From Tepidimicrobium xylanilyticum (GTDB taxonomy: Bacteria > Bacillota > Clostridia > Tissierellales > Tepidimicrobiaceae): a stretch of 61,343 bases of DNA. The first letter of the stretch is position 1. Each line of letters opens with the position of its first letter. Shown here piece by piece: positions 26,527-34,296 of this stretch. Both the position numbers and the translations under genes were made by a program. The stretch covers positions 1 to 61,343 of the forward strand of contig NZ_FNNG01000015.1 of NCBI RefSeq assembly GCF_900106765.1, given 5' to 3'. The notes below the pieces were generated by a model. The model ran no database searches, was not told the DNA's origin, and saw only the letters and a program-made list of their open reading frames with translations.

Positions 26527-27552
26527 CTATTGATTATCTATTAAAAACTTTTCCTTAGTAATAGTAAGGCCTTTTCTTAAGTCGTTCCTCATATTTTGAA
26601 TTATGCTATCCATCTTTTCTAGCTGTATTAATACTTCCTTTTCCTCTTGGCTAGTTCCAATAACCCTTTCTATTCCCCCGTTTTTTATTACAATCCTCTT
26701 ATCTGCCATAAGGGCTAAAATGGGGTCGTGGGTTGCCATTAGGACGATTTTATCGCTGGAAACTAGTAAATTCAATGCTTTCTTCCTATCTATTCCTGCA
26801 TTTTCTATTTCGTCTATCAATACTATGGGCGAAGAGCTTAGGATAGCCGTATCGGCTATCATCAAAGCTCTGGATTGTCCACCGCTAAGGCTGGTTATAG
26901 GGGTATTTAGTTCGAATTTTTCTCCTGCTAAATTATTGGCTGCTTCTATTATCTCCTCAACTACCCTTTCTATATTCTCTACCATCCTACTTTCTGCATG
27001 GAGCCTAATAAACTCCTCTACCGTTAAATCCATTACAAAGTTCATATTTTGAGAAAGCTGGGCTACTAGCTTATTGTTAGAGGAAAATCTCCATTTTTTA
27101 TCGGGTATTTCACCATTTATTAGTATAGTCCTGCCCGTTGGAGTATCCTTTTGGGCTGTCCATTCGATATCGGCTAAAAGCCTACTCTTGCCAGAACCTG
27201 TAGGCCCTACTATGGATACTATCTCCGATTTATGGATGGTAAGTTCATGAAATCCTTCTTTTTTTCCATCCTTGTCTGTCCCCGGCAATATGGTCAGGGA
27301 TTCAATCCTGTTATCATCTTCTAAGCCTAGAAACCCTATCATCTGGATTATATAAGAAGATAAGTCCTCTAAAAGCTTATGGGTATCTATGGCCCATTCT
27401 TCCTTTTCTTCTTCTGTAAAATGGTCTAAATATTCTACAAAGGTTTTATCCTCAAAGCCTTCCACATTCAATCTATTCTCTTCAAAATAATTTATTATAA
27501 ATGGGTATTTTTGCCGCAATTGCCCTATGGTCATATTTTTAATATTATTCAT
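26527..27552 (-). CDS. Soluble ABC ATPase of the hcp cluster
   Basis: About 341 residues. The N-terminal 80 residues (MTIGQLRQKYPFIINYFEEN...) resemble DUF1858/ScdA-type helical domains. An ABC domain follows: Walker A GPTGSGKSRLLADIEW, signature LSGGQSRALMIADTAI, Walker B PIVLIDEIENAGIDRKKA, H-loop MATHDP. There is no membrane segment, and no permease gene is nearby. The Walker B region IDEIENAG is unusual for transporter ATPases (normally DEPT). The gene overlaps the GTPase gene; GTG 27561 and ATG 27552 are both possible starts. Likely an energy module for cluster assembly or a conformational switch rather than a transporter. Confidence 0.8.
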   Translation of the reverse strand: MNNIKNMTIGQLRQKYPFIINYFEENRLNVEGFEDKTFVEYLDHFTEEEKEEWAIDTHKLLEDLSSYIIQMIGFLGLEDDNRIESLTILPGTDKDGKKEGFHELTIHKSEIVSIVGPTGSGKSRLLADIEWTAQKDTPTGRTILINGEIPDKKWRFSSNNKLVAQLSQNMNFVMDLTVEEFIRLHAESRMVENIERVVEEIIEAANNLAGEKFELNTPITSLSGGQSRALMIADTAILSSSPIVLIDEIENAGIDRKKALNLLVSSDKIVLMATHDPILALMADKRIVIKNGGIERVIGTSQEEKEVLIQLEKMDSIIQNMRNDLRKGLTITKEKFLIDNQ

Positions 27553-28246
27553 CTTCATCACCTAGTTTAATCTTTCTTACATTTCCTAATTGGTAAGCTT
27601 CCCCTATTCTGGTTTCTCCTAAACAATAGGAACATAAGGCAGAAGGCATAGGAAATCTAAGTTTCCTTCCTTGAACCGTTTCTACATCTTCCATTTCATC
27701 GTATAACAGGGTACTTAGCTCAAAAGCTCCTTGTCCAGTTAAACCATTTACATGCATGGTAATTGCTTTGGGGTTGACGGAGTTCACTCTGGATGCAAAT
27801 ACCTCCCTTTCCGCCTGGGATACTATATCCCCCTTTGTTATTACTACAATATCTGCCGCCTTAAGCATAGGTCCTATCTTCTTAGGGGTATTAATTCCTG
27901 ATAGGTTATCTATGACACAGATGGACTTTATGTCCTTTATATAGGGGGAACACCTATTACATAATCCAGCAGATTCGGTAATTAGAAAATCTAAATCCTC
28001 TCTTATCCCCCACTGAACTACTTCTTCAATATTAGATACGAAGTAGTGGTCGGGACAAAGGGAACCGGATAAGCCCTTTTTAACAGGAACCCCTGCCCTT
28101 TCATATAATATATCATCGTCTGTATAGAGGCAGTCAAACTTTACCACTCCAACGCTGATATCCCTTTCTTTTAACGCTTCTATAACCTTTAATATGACCG
28201 AGGTCTTCCCCGATGAGGGTGGACCTGAAACTGTAACTAAATTCAT
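27545..28246 (-). CDS. HypB/UreG/CobW-like GTPase of the hcp cluster
   Basis: 233 residues. P-loop SGPPSSGKTSVILKV near the start, a switch region with VKFDCLYTDDD, LITESAGLCNRCSPY (Cys pair in a place where metallochaperone GTPases bind metal), and the guanine motif VITKGD. More Cys follow near the C-terminus (ALCSYCLGE). It is the fold used to insert nickel, cobalt or iron centres. It is co-transcribed between the cytoplasmic binding-like protein and the ABC ATPase, just upstream of hcp. I infer a role in metal or cluster delivery. RBS AGGAGGAAGG. Confidence 0.83.
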   Translation of the reverse strand: MNLVTVSGPPSSGKTSVILKVIEALKERDISVGVVKFDCLYTDDDILYERAGVPVKKGLSGSLCPDHYFVSNIEEVVQWGIREDLDFLITESAGLCNRCSPYIKDIKSICVIDNLSGINTPKKIGPMLKAADIVVITKGDIVSQAEREVFASRVNSVNPKAITMHVNGLTGQGAFELSTLLYDEMEDVETVQGRKLRFPMPSALCSYCLGETRIGEAYQLGNVRKIKLGDEDE

Positions 28247-28257
28247 ATACCTTCCTC

Positions 28258-29484
28258 CTAAATGGATTCATTAAATATCCTTTCACATTCTTCTATCAAT
28301 TTTCCTATATCATTTTCCTTGATAAAATCCCAGCCTAGCCATATAAACCTTTTATCCTCCGAGATGCCGTTATCCACTTCCGGGTTAGTGCTTGGGAACC
28401 TGCCATTATGGGATAGAATCTCCCCTACCTCCTTGGAAGCAAAAAATTGTACGAAGGGCTTTAATATATCCTTTTTAGATTTCTTGGATAACAAGAATAT
28501 AGGGCTTATAATGGCCCCATCTTCTGGCCAAATTGCCTGCATGGGCCCTCCTTCTCTTGTCATCTTAGTAAAGAAATAGGGCATGATGGTAATAGCAGGT
28601 CTTTTTGACTTCATATGGGACTTTACCATTTCTGAAGGATGCATTCCCCTAAATAGGGATTTTCCTAATTTCTTTATTCCTTCCTCCCCATATAGCTTAT
28701 AGATATTTAATAGAATTGCATTGAATAAATCGAAATCGCTAATAGGAAGACTAACCCTGTTTTCAAACTCTGGTTCTAATAAATCGGCCCAGCTGGTAGG
28801 GATTTTATCTCCTTCTACTTCTTCCTTATTTATTAAGAATACTGCTGGCACCACTCCAATTATGGAGTATTCCCTATCAGGGTCTTGCAGGTCTATATTT
28901 TCATTTTGGAAATCCTCATTTAATCTTTCCAATCCCGTTATATCCTCAAAGATGCCTTTATCCTTAAATCTCTTCATCAAGCTATTATCAAAAAATAAGT
29001 CAAATCCTGCCGATATGAATATGTCCGAAAGAGATTCTTCCGTTTCCGCCCTTTCTATTTCATCCTTTAACCAATCGACACCAGAAGAGGCAGCCTTCAA
29101 TTCATGGGCCAGGCTAACATTTAAACTCTTTCCCTCTTCCTCCATCCATTTGTTAAAGCTGTCCATTAGAGGAATTCTTACTGGACAGGGAAGAACTCCA
29201 CTTATCCTTACGTCTGCTTCCTTTTTTTCCTCTTGTAAAGTTAAACTATCATCTATCGATTTTCTATTCTGTTCTATTACTTCAATCAATTTTTGGGTGA
29301 ATAGCTCTACATTTACCTTTTTAGTCTTCAGTGCCATTTCTAAGGTAATTGTCTTACCCATAAGCTTTCTCATCTTTTCATTGACCAATTGGGTAAAGCC
29401 TTGGCTTACGAAAACATCTATGGTTTCGGGATACTTTTCCGTTATATCATATACCTTGTCCTTTATACTAAAATATTTATTCAT
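28258..29484 (-). CDS. Cytoplasmic substrate-binding-like protein with DUF1858 domain (hcp cluster)
   Basis: 408 residues. The first 60 residues (KDKVYDITEKYPETIDVFVSQG...) match the DUF1858/ScdA N-terminal type that accompanies iron-sulfur or nitric-oxide proteins. Residues about 95-400 look like a type 2 periplasmic binding protein of the iron/thiamine SBP class (VRISGVLPCPVRIPLMDSF, GVVPAVFLINKEEV, PTSWADLLEPEFENRVSLP, GRFPSTNPEVDNG). There is no signal peptide or lipobox, so a normally extracellular fold is used inside the cell. It is the first gene of the unit behind the palindrome at 29543. RBS AGGAGG. Confidence 0.8.
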   Translation of the reverse strand: MNKYFSIKDKVYDITEKYPETIDVFVSQGFTQLVNEKMRKLMGKTITLEMALKTKKVNVELFTQKLIEVIEQNRKSIDDSLTLQEEKKEADVRISGVLPCPVRIPLMDSFNKWMEEEGKSLNVSLAHELKAASSGVDWLKDEIERAETEESLSDIFISAGFDLFFDNSLMKRFKDKGIFEDITGLERLNEDFQNENIDLQDPDREYSIIGVVPAVFLINKEEVEGDKIPTSWADLLEPEFENRVSLPISDFDLFNAILLNIYKLYGEEGIKKLGKSLFRGMHPSEMVKSHMKSKRPAITIMPYFFTKMTREGGPMQAIWPEDGAIISPIFLLSKKSKKDILKPFVQFFASKEVGEILSHNGRFPSTNPEVDNGISEDKRFIWLGWDFIKENDIGKLIEECERIFNESI

Positions 29485-29542
29485 CTCTAACCTCCTAAAA
29501 ACCTTACTAAGAATATGTTACATCTATTATAATATTTTTTCT

Positions 29543-29556
29543 GTAACTTGCGTTAC
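29543..29556 (-). promoter_or_regulatory. CRP/FNR-type operator before the hcp accessory operon
   Basis: Palindrome GTAAC-TTGC-GTTAC with the same half-sites as 26146-26159. Minus-strand -10 candidates are TATAAT at 29526-29531 and CATATT at 29511-29516; the latter would centre the site near -45, as for hcp. Confidence 0.62.
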
Positions 29557-29669
29557 CAAGCTTAAAAAAATACTATCCTGACAATTTATATGTTAATTGG
29601 CAATTAAAAAACATGAAACACAAAATAAGGCCATCTAAATTAGCTGACCCTCTTATAATTTTTCAGGTA

Positions 29670-29855
29670 CTACCCCCTAGGTCTATTTCTCCTCTTCCAA
29701 CGATAGAATATATAAATTAATATTCCATAGAGCAATAAAACTACAACCAATGTAATCATTCTTTCCCTAGATGTCCCATCTGCCATTAATACTGGTCCTA
29801 ATCCAAAAAAACTTAATAAGAAAAATAAAATAATAAAAATTAAATTGCCTATCAT
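29670..29855 (-). CDS. Small two-helix membrane protein
   Basis: 61 residues from ATG 29855, placed 9 nt after GAGGAG. Two hydrophobic helices (MIGNLIFIILFFLLSFFGLG and MITLVVVLLLYGILIYIFY), ending in a basic tail RRNRPRG. I do not recognise a family. It lies between the hcp accessory operon and a DUF2249 remnant. A frame extension upstream to 29930 overlaps the terminator at 29881-29912 and is unlikely to be coding. Confidence 0.5.
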   Translation of the reverse strand: MIGNLIFIILFFLLSFFGLGPVLMADGTSRERMITLVVVLLLYGILIYIFYRWKRRNRPRG

Positions 29856-29880
29856 TTTTTTCATCTCCTCATATTTGATA

Positions 29881-29912
29881 AAAAAAGGAACTACCTCAAT
29901 ATCAAGTAGTTC
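29881..29912 (-). terminator. Terminator after the DUF2249 remnant
   Basis: Stem GAACTAC (29888-29894) / GTAGTTC (29906-29912), followed on the minus strand by CCTTTTTT. Confidence 0.7.
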
Positions 29913-29926
29913 ATTCACACGCATAC

Positions 29927-30162
29927 TCAAATCAACTTCTTTATAGATACTCTCCAGATTTCAGGGCCTTCTTCTAAATATTCCCACTCAAATTCTCCCT
30001 TGTTTTCTGCTGACATCTAATAATACAAAGGCTTTGGATCGTAATCGTTTATTAGCTCCATCTTTTCTGCCTTTTTAACCCTTCAAAGGCCCTAAAGATT
30101 GTAGGATGTTTATCTTTTGGCTCATATTTTCTAGCATCAATTTGAACAGCAAATTCAGTCAT
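29927..30162 (-). pseudogene. DUF2249-domain protein, broken
   Basis: ATG 30162 follows GGAGGTG and encodes MTEFAVQIDARKYEPKDKHP...RAFEGLK. The frame then shifts into KMELINDYDPKPLYY, meets a TAG, and goes on SAENKGEFEWEYLEEGPEIW to a TGA at 29927. These are the hallmarks of DUF2249 (D-R start, NDxDPKPLYY, WEYLEEGPE). One frameshift and one nonsense codon inactivate it. DUF2249 genes often accompany nitrosative-stress genes, fitting the Hcp setting. Confidence 0.85.
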
Positions 30163-30250
30163 GGGTACACCTCCTCGAATAGAGTAGAATTTTGCATGCT
30201 CTGCCCTATAAGTATACCCATCTGCCTATTAAAATAATATTTTATATCTG

Positions 30251-30721
30251 TTAATTTCTAAGTGTTGCTTTCATCTTGCCTCCATTTAATATTATTCCTA
30301 AGCCCTCCAAAATGGATCTAACCACTATATCTGCATGGCTTAGAAGCTTGCCTGAAGCCCCTTCTCCTTCTATAACGGCTATGGATAAAATGGATTCTTG
30401 AAACATGGGAATATCGTTATAGCCATTGCCTACACAGAGGGTTTTACTACCGTCTAATTTCCTTACTATATCCCTTTTAGATGCCCCTGCGTTTTCCTTG
30501 GGAAAGGTCAAAACCTTTACATCTAAACCACTGCATTCCCTCTCTACAGTTCCATAGGTGTCCGCAGTTAAAATATATATATTAACATAATCCTTTAACT
30601 TCAATAATAGCTCCCTCACTCCATCTATTATCCTTCCATCCACTGCTATAGTTCCATTATAATCTAACACTACATTTTCTACTTTTATAGTACTTCTACC
30701 TGGTATTTCATATATTAGCAT
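30251..30721 (-). CDS. HAD-family hydrolase, soluble P-type ATPase-like
   Basis: 156 residues. The nucleophile motif reads VVLDYNGTIAVDG, motif II is ILTADT, and the Mg-binding GNGYNDIPM follows. It lacks a cap domain, as in the 'soluble P-type ATPase' HAD group. ATG 30721 follows GGAGGTAATATACT, 17 bp after pstB. A phosphatase role with the phosphate transporter is suggested by position only; the natural substrate is unknown. Confidence 0.82.
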   Translation of the reverse strand: MLIYEIPGRSTIKVENVVLDYNGTIAVDGRIIDGVRELLLKLKDYVNIYILTADTYGTVERECSGLDVKVLTFPKENAGASKRDIVRKLDGSKTLCVGNGYNDIPMFQESILSIAVIEGEGASGKLLSHADIVVRSILEGLGIILNGGKMKATLRN

Positions 30722-30737
30722 AGTATATTACCTCCAA

Positions 30738-31481
30738 TCAGCCAAATATTCCCTCAACATATTCTTTAGTTCTCCTATCCTTTGGATTTGAAAATATTTT
30801 TTCCGTTTCATCATATTCTACCACTTCTCCATCCAGTATGAAGGCAGCATAATCAGATATCCGTTTAGCCTGAGAAAGGTTATGGGTTACTATAATTATG
30901 GTATAGTCTTTGGATAGATCTTTCAACAATTTCTCTATATTTGCAGTATTTTTAACATCCAAAGCTGAACAAGGCTCATCTAATAATAATATTTCTGGCT
31001 CTGCGGTAAGAGCCCTCCCTATACAAAGCCTTTGTTGTTGCCCTCCAGACAATTTGGTAGCAAGCATATTAAAATCACCCTTTAACTCATCATAAAGGCC
31101 CACCTTTTTTAAAGTGTTTTCTACTATATTGTTTAACTTATCCTTATCCCTTATGCCGTAATACATGGGAGCATAGGTTAAATTTTTATATATAGAAAAA
31201 GGGAAAGGAATAGGCCTTTGAAATACCATTCCTATCATCCTTCTAACATCCTTCTTTTCGTAGGACAGTATGTCCTTCCCATTAAAGAGTATTTGTCCTG
31301 TAAACTGCCCACCATTTTCCTCTAACAATAGATTTATAGTAGTTAGCAAAGTGGACTTTCCACAGCCAGAAGGCCCTATTATGGCTGTTATCTTATTCCT
31401 CTTAATGTCCATGGAAAGATCCTTTATTACTACCTTATCCCCATATCTAACCGATAGATTTTTAATTTCAAGTACATTCAT
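30738..31481 (-). CDS. pstB: Phosphate ABC transporter ATP-binding protein
   Basis: 247 residues. Walker A GPSGCGKSTLLTTINLL, Q-loop MVFQRPIPFPFSIYKNL (the FPFSIY segment is typical of PstB), signature LSGGQQQRLCIGRAL, Walker B ILLLDEPCSALD, H-loop VTHNLSQA. It begins one base after pstA ends. No phoU gene follows; the HAD gene takes that place. Confidence 0.95.
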   Translation of the reverse strand: MNVLEIKNLSVRYGDKVVIKDLSMDIKRNKITAIIGPSGCGKSTLLTTINLLLEENGGQFTGQILFNGKDILSYEKKDVRRMIGMVFQRPIPFPFSIYKNLTYAPMYYGIRDKDKLNNIVENTLKKVGLYDELKGDFNMLATKLSGGQQQRLCIGRALTAEPEILLLDEPCSALDVKNTANIEKLLKDLSKDYTIIIVTHNLSQAKRISDYAAFILDGEVVEYDETEKIFSNPKDRRTKEYVEGIFG

Positions 31482-32318
31482 CTATCTATATTCCTTTCTC
31501 TTTAAATTTAGCATTATAGATATTATATTTATAATAAGAAGGAGTAACATAAGGACCAATGCAGTCCCATAGGCTTTTTCTAAAGATATGCCCTCTCCAG
31601 TCAAAATATATAGGTGGAAGGGAAGAGCCATTACTGGTGAAAATAAAGATTCAGGTATAGGTGCAAACATTACAGCAGCAGTTAATATAATAGGTGAAGC
31701 AGCCCCCATTGCAAAACCTCCTGCTAAAGTAATTGCAGATATTATATCTGCCCTACACATGGGAAGTATTATTTTAAACAGTGTATATACTTCCGATACT
31801 CCAAGGGCATAGGAGGAAGTAATTACGGCCTTGTCCACTTCTGTTAACGTCTTTTCCACCCTTATCTGGATAAAGGGGAATATCATAATTCCCAAAGTTA
31901 TTCCCCCAGATAATAAAGACCTTCCAAATCCTAAGTACAATACCAATAAAGCATATCCAAACAGTCCCAAAACTATGGAAGGAACTCCTGACATACACTG
32001 TATTATTAAATGGATAAGCCTCTTAATCTTATCCGACTTGCAATAGAATACTACATATATTGCAGTTGAAATAGCAAGTATTGAAGAAAATACACATGCA
32101 ATTAGCATGAGGAGTAAACTACCTACAATAGCAGGAAATATACCGCCTTCTGCTCCTATGGGAATGCCCCTTGGTTCGCTAAATAGAAACTCCATATTTA
32201 TTGAATTAATTCCATTTACTAAAATATACCCGAATAGAAAAACTACTATTGATAATACTATAAGAGCACTTAATAGGAGCCAAATCTTAAACAGACAATT
32301 TTTAATTCTTTCAACCAT
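31482..32318 (-). CDS. pstA: Phosphate ABC transporter permease PstA
   Basis: 278 residues, six predicted membrane helices. GGIFPAIVGSLLLMLIACV, CMSGVPSIVLGLFGYALLV and the EAA-like region ASSYALGVSEVYTLFKIILP are typical of PstA. It couples PstB to the membrane. It follows pstC by 18 bp. Confidence 0.93.
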   Translation of the reverse strand: MVERIKNCLFKIWLLLSALIVLSIVVFLFGYILVNGINSINMEFLFSEPRGIPIGAEGGIFPAIVGSLLLMLIACVFSSILAISTAIYVVFYCKSDKIKRLIHLIIQCMSGVPSIVLGLFGYALLVLYLGFGRSLLSGGITLGIMIFPFIQIRVEKTLTEVDKAVITSSYALGVSEVYTLFKIILPMCRADIISAITLAGGFAMGAASPIILTAAVMFAPIPESLFSPVMALPFHLYILTGEGISLEKAYGTALVLMLLLLIINIISIMLNLKRKEYR

Positions 32319-32336
32319 AAAATATCAGTCCTTACC

Positions 32337-33200
32337 TTAAATATCCATCTTTGCCTTAATAGAATATATTAGTATATTTACTAAAAGTAACATTATCATA
32401 AGAACAAAGCCCGATGCAAAAAGTGCATGATAATGTAAGCTTCCTATATCTGCCATTCCCATTTCTAAGGCTATAAGAGAAGGTATAGTTTGAGCTTTCC
32501 CAAATAATTTAGGCATTATAGGGGCATTGCCTATAACCATCATAGTGGCCATGGTTTCACCCATTCCCCTGCCTAAGGCTAATACTACACTGGCAACAAT
32601 GCCTCTTTTACTTGCTGGTAATATTATGTTCCTTATCATATAGGATTTGGATACTCCCAGTGCTTGAGATGCTTGGGAGTATTTTTCATATATCTTATCC
32701 ATGGTTTCATCACAGGTGGAAATTATAAAGGGCAGCAACATAACCGAAAGTACTATACCACCAGCCAGAACCGATTCCCCTGCTGCAAAGGAAAATTTAA
32801 TTTCAAAGAATTTAACTACCACCAGTAGCCCAATAAAGCCATATATTACCGAAGGGATACCAGCCAAAATATCTATAATCCCCTTTATAAACCGCTTTAT
32901 CCTATCATTTGTATAAGATGATAATATTATTGCAATACCAACCCCTAAAGGCAGGGATATACATATTCCCACTATGGAAACGTAAATGGTTCCCATTATG
33001 ATTGACAATATTGACAAATTCTCTGGTGGCCCTAATGGGTTCCAGCTTCTACCCCCAATAAATTTCCATATTGGAACTTCCTTAAAAAATACTAGACTTT
33101 CATTGAATATGAATATTACTATAAAAGCTAGTAATAATACGGATGAGAAAGTAAGCAGCTTTATTATCCATTTAAAAGCTTTCTCCCCTATTCTCTGCAT
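32337..33200 (-). CDS. pstC: Phosphate ABC transporter permease PstC
   Basis: 287 residues with six helices. Conserved stretches are ILSIIMGTIYVSIVGICISL, IDILAGIPSVIYGFIGL, ALGVSKSYMIRNIILPASKR and ALGRGMGETMATMMVIGN. It is the first permease gene after pstS, separated from it by an attenuator-like hairpin. Confidence 0.94.
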   Translation of the reverse strand: MQRIGEKAFKWIIKLLTFSSVLLLAFIVIFIFNESLVFFKEVPIWKFIGGRSWNPLGPPENLSILSIIMGTIYVSIVGICISLPLGVGIAIILSSYTNDRIKRFIKGIIDILAGIPSVIYGFIGLLVVVKFFEIKFSFAAGESVLAGGIVLSVMLLPFIISTCDETMDKIYEKYSQASQALGVSKSYMIRNIILPASKRGIVASVVLALGRGMGETMATMMVIGNAPIMPKLFGKAQTIPSLIALEMGMADIGSLHYHALFASGFVLMIMLLLVNILIYSIKAKMDI

Positions 33201-33211
33201 ATAATCACCTC

Positions 33212-33240
33212 AAAAAAATTCAAGGGCATTAGCCCCTGAA
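33212..33240 (-). terminator. Attenuator-like terminator after pstS
   Basis: Stem TTCAAGGGC / GCCCCTGAA, followed on the minus strand by seven T. It would let pstS be made in excess over the permease genes. Confidence 0.75.
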
Positions 33241-33241
33241 T

Positions 33242-34174
33242 CTAATTTGCTGGTACATAACCCATTTCTTCTATGATTTGTGATCCTTTTTCAGACATAA
33301 TAGCATCCATAAAGGCTTGTTGTGCTGGAGTTAATTCGCCGCTTTTAACCACTATTAATGGCCTAGATATTTTATAGGAACCATTTATGATGTTCTCTTT
33401 TGTAGGTTCAACTCCATTCACCTTTAATGGTATTAGCTTTCCTTCATTTTGATTTACCATTCCGAAAGAAGCATATCCAATAGCATTCTTGTTTTCTATT
33501 ATCTTAGTCACCAATGCACCCATTGAAGGGGCTTGAATTGCATCTTCCCTTACCTGAGTATCTCCCATTATAGCATTTTGAAATACTTCATGAGCTCCCC
33601 CACCAATATCCCTTATAACTACGACTATCTCTTCATGAGCCAGACTGCTGTCTATTTCATCCCAGTATTTATATTCCCCTGAAAAAATCTTCTTTATCTC
33701 TTCAGAGCTCAAATCATCTTTTATAGTATATAATGGATTTTCTGGATTAACGGATATAGTTAGAGCATCTACTCCCAATTTAAAAGCATTCATATCCTTT
33801 ATTTTTTCCTTTTCTTCATCCTTAATCTCCCTTGCTAACATACCAAAATCGCTGGTTCCCTCTATAACCGCTTTAGCTCCTGCTCCTGAACCGCCCGCAG
33901 AAACATATATGATTATATTTTCTTCAGGAAAACTGGAATCTACATTATTCCAAGTTGTGTGTTCTTCTATAAAGCCTGTAGCTATTGCTGAAATTACAGG
34001 TGCTAAGGTAGAAGAACCACTAAAGGTAATTTGAGCTTTAAAATCCCCATTTTCCCCCGCTTTCTCAGCAACTTCTCCATTTTCTGAAGATGGCGTTTCT
34101 TGATTGCTACAGCCAGCTACTATTAGCGAAAAAGCTAATATGAGGCAAAGCAATATGGTAATTCGTTTGTTCAT
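33242..34174 (-). CDS. pstS: Phosphate ABC transporter substrate-binding lipoprotein
   Basis: 310 residues. Lipoprotein signal LAFSLIVAGC with Cys near residue 22. The phosphate-binding start ITFSGSSTLAPVISAIATGF carries the GSST motif of PstS; YVSAGGSGAGAKAVIEGTSD and IRDIGGGAHEVFQNAIMG give the remaining ligand loops. It is first in the order pstS-C-A-B. Tungstate-binding proteins have a different pocket, so phosphate is preferred despite the tungsten-type enzyme nearby. Confidence 0.93.
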   Translation of the reverse strand: MNKRITILLCLILAFSLIVAGCSNQETPSSENGEVAEKAGENGDFKAQITFSGSSTLAPVISAIATGFIEEHTTWNNVDSSFPEENIIIYVSAGGSGAGAKAVIEGTSDFGMLAREIKDEEKEKIKDMNAFKLGVDALTISVNPENPLYTIKDDLSSEEIKKIFSGEYKYWDEIDSSLAHEEIVVVIRDIGGGAHEVFQNAIMGDTQVREDAIQAPSMGALVTKIIENKNAIGYASFGMVNQNEGKLIPLKVNGVEPTKENIINGSYKISRPLIVVKSGELTPAQQAFMDAIMSEKGSQIIEEMGYVPAN

Positions 34175-34296
34175 AACTTTTCCTCCCCAATATAATTATT
34201 CTATTTATTACCCTACTAACTAGTCACACAGTCAATTGTATTATATATGTTCAAAGGGAGGCCAATTAAATTTTCTTATAGTTAGTTGTTCTATTA

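Noticed and set aside
29856-29930. Longer N-terminus of the small membrane protein at 29670
   Set aside because: The extension overlaps a terminator stem and the end of the DUF2249 remnant, while a good ribosome site supports ATG 29855.
30738-34174. Tungstate transporter serving the AOR enzyme
   Set aside because: The binding protein has the GSST phosphate loop and the permeases and ATPase match PstC/PstA/PstB; Tup and Wtp systems have a different gene order and single permease.
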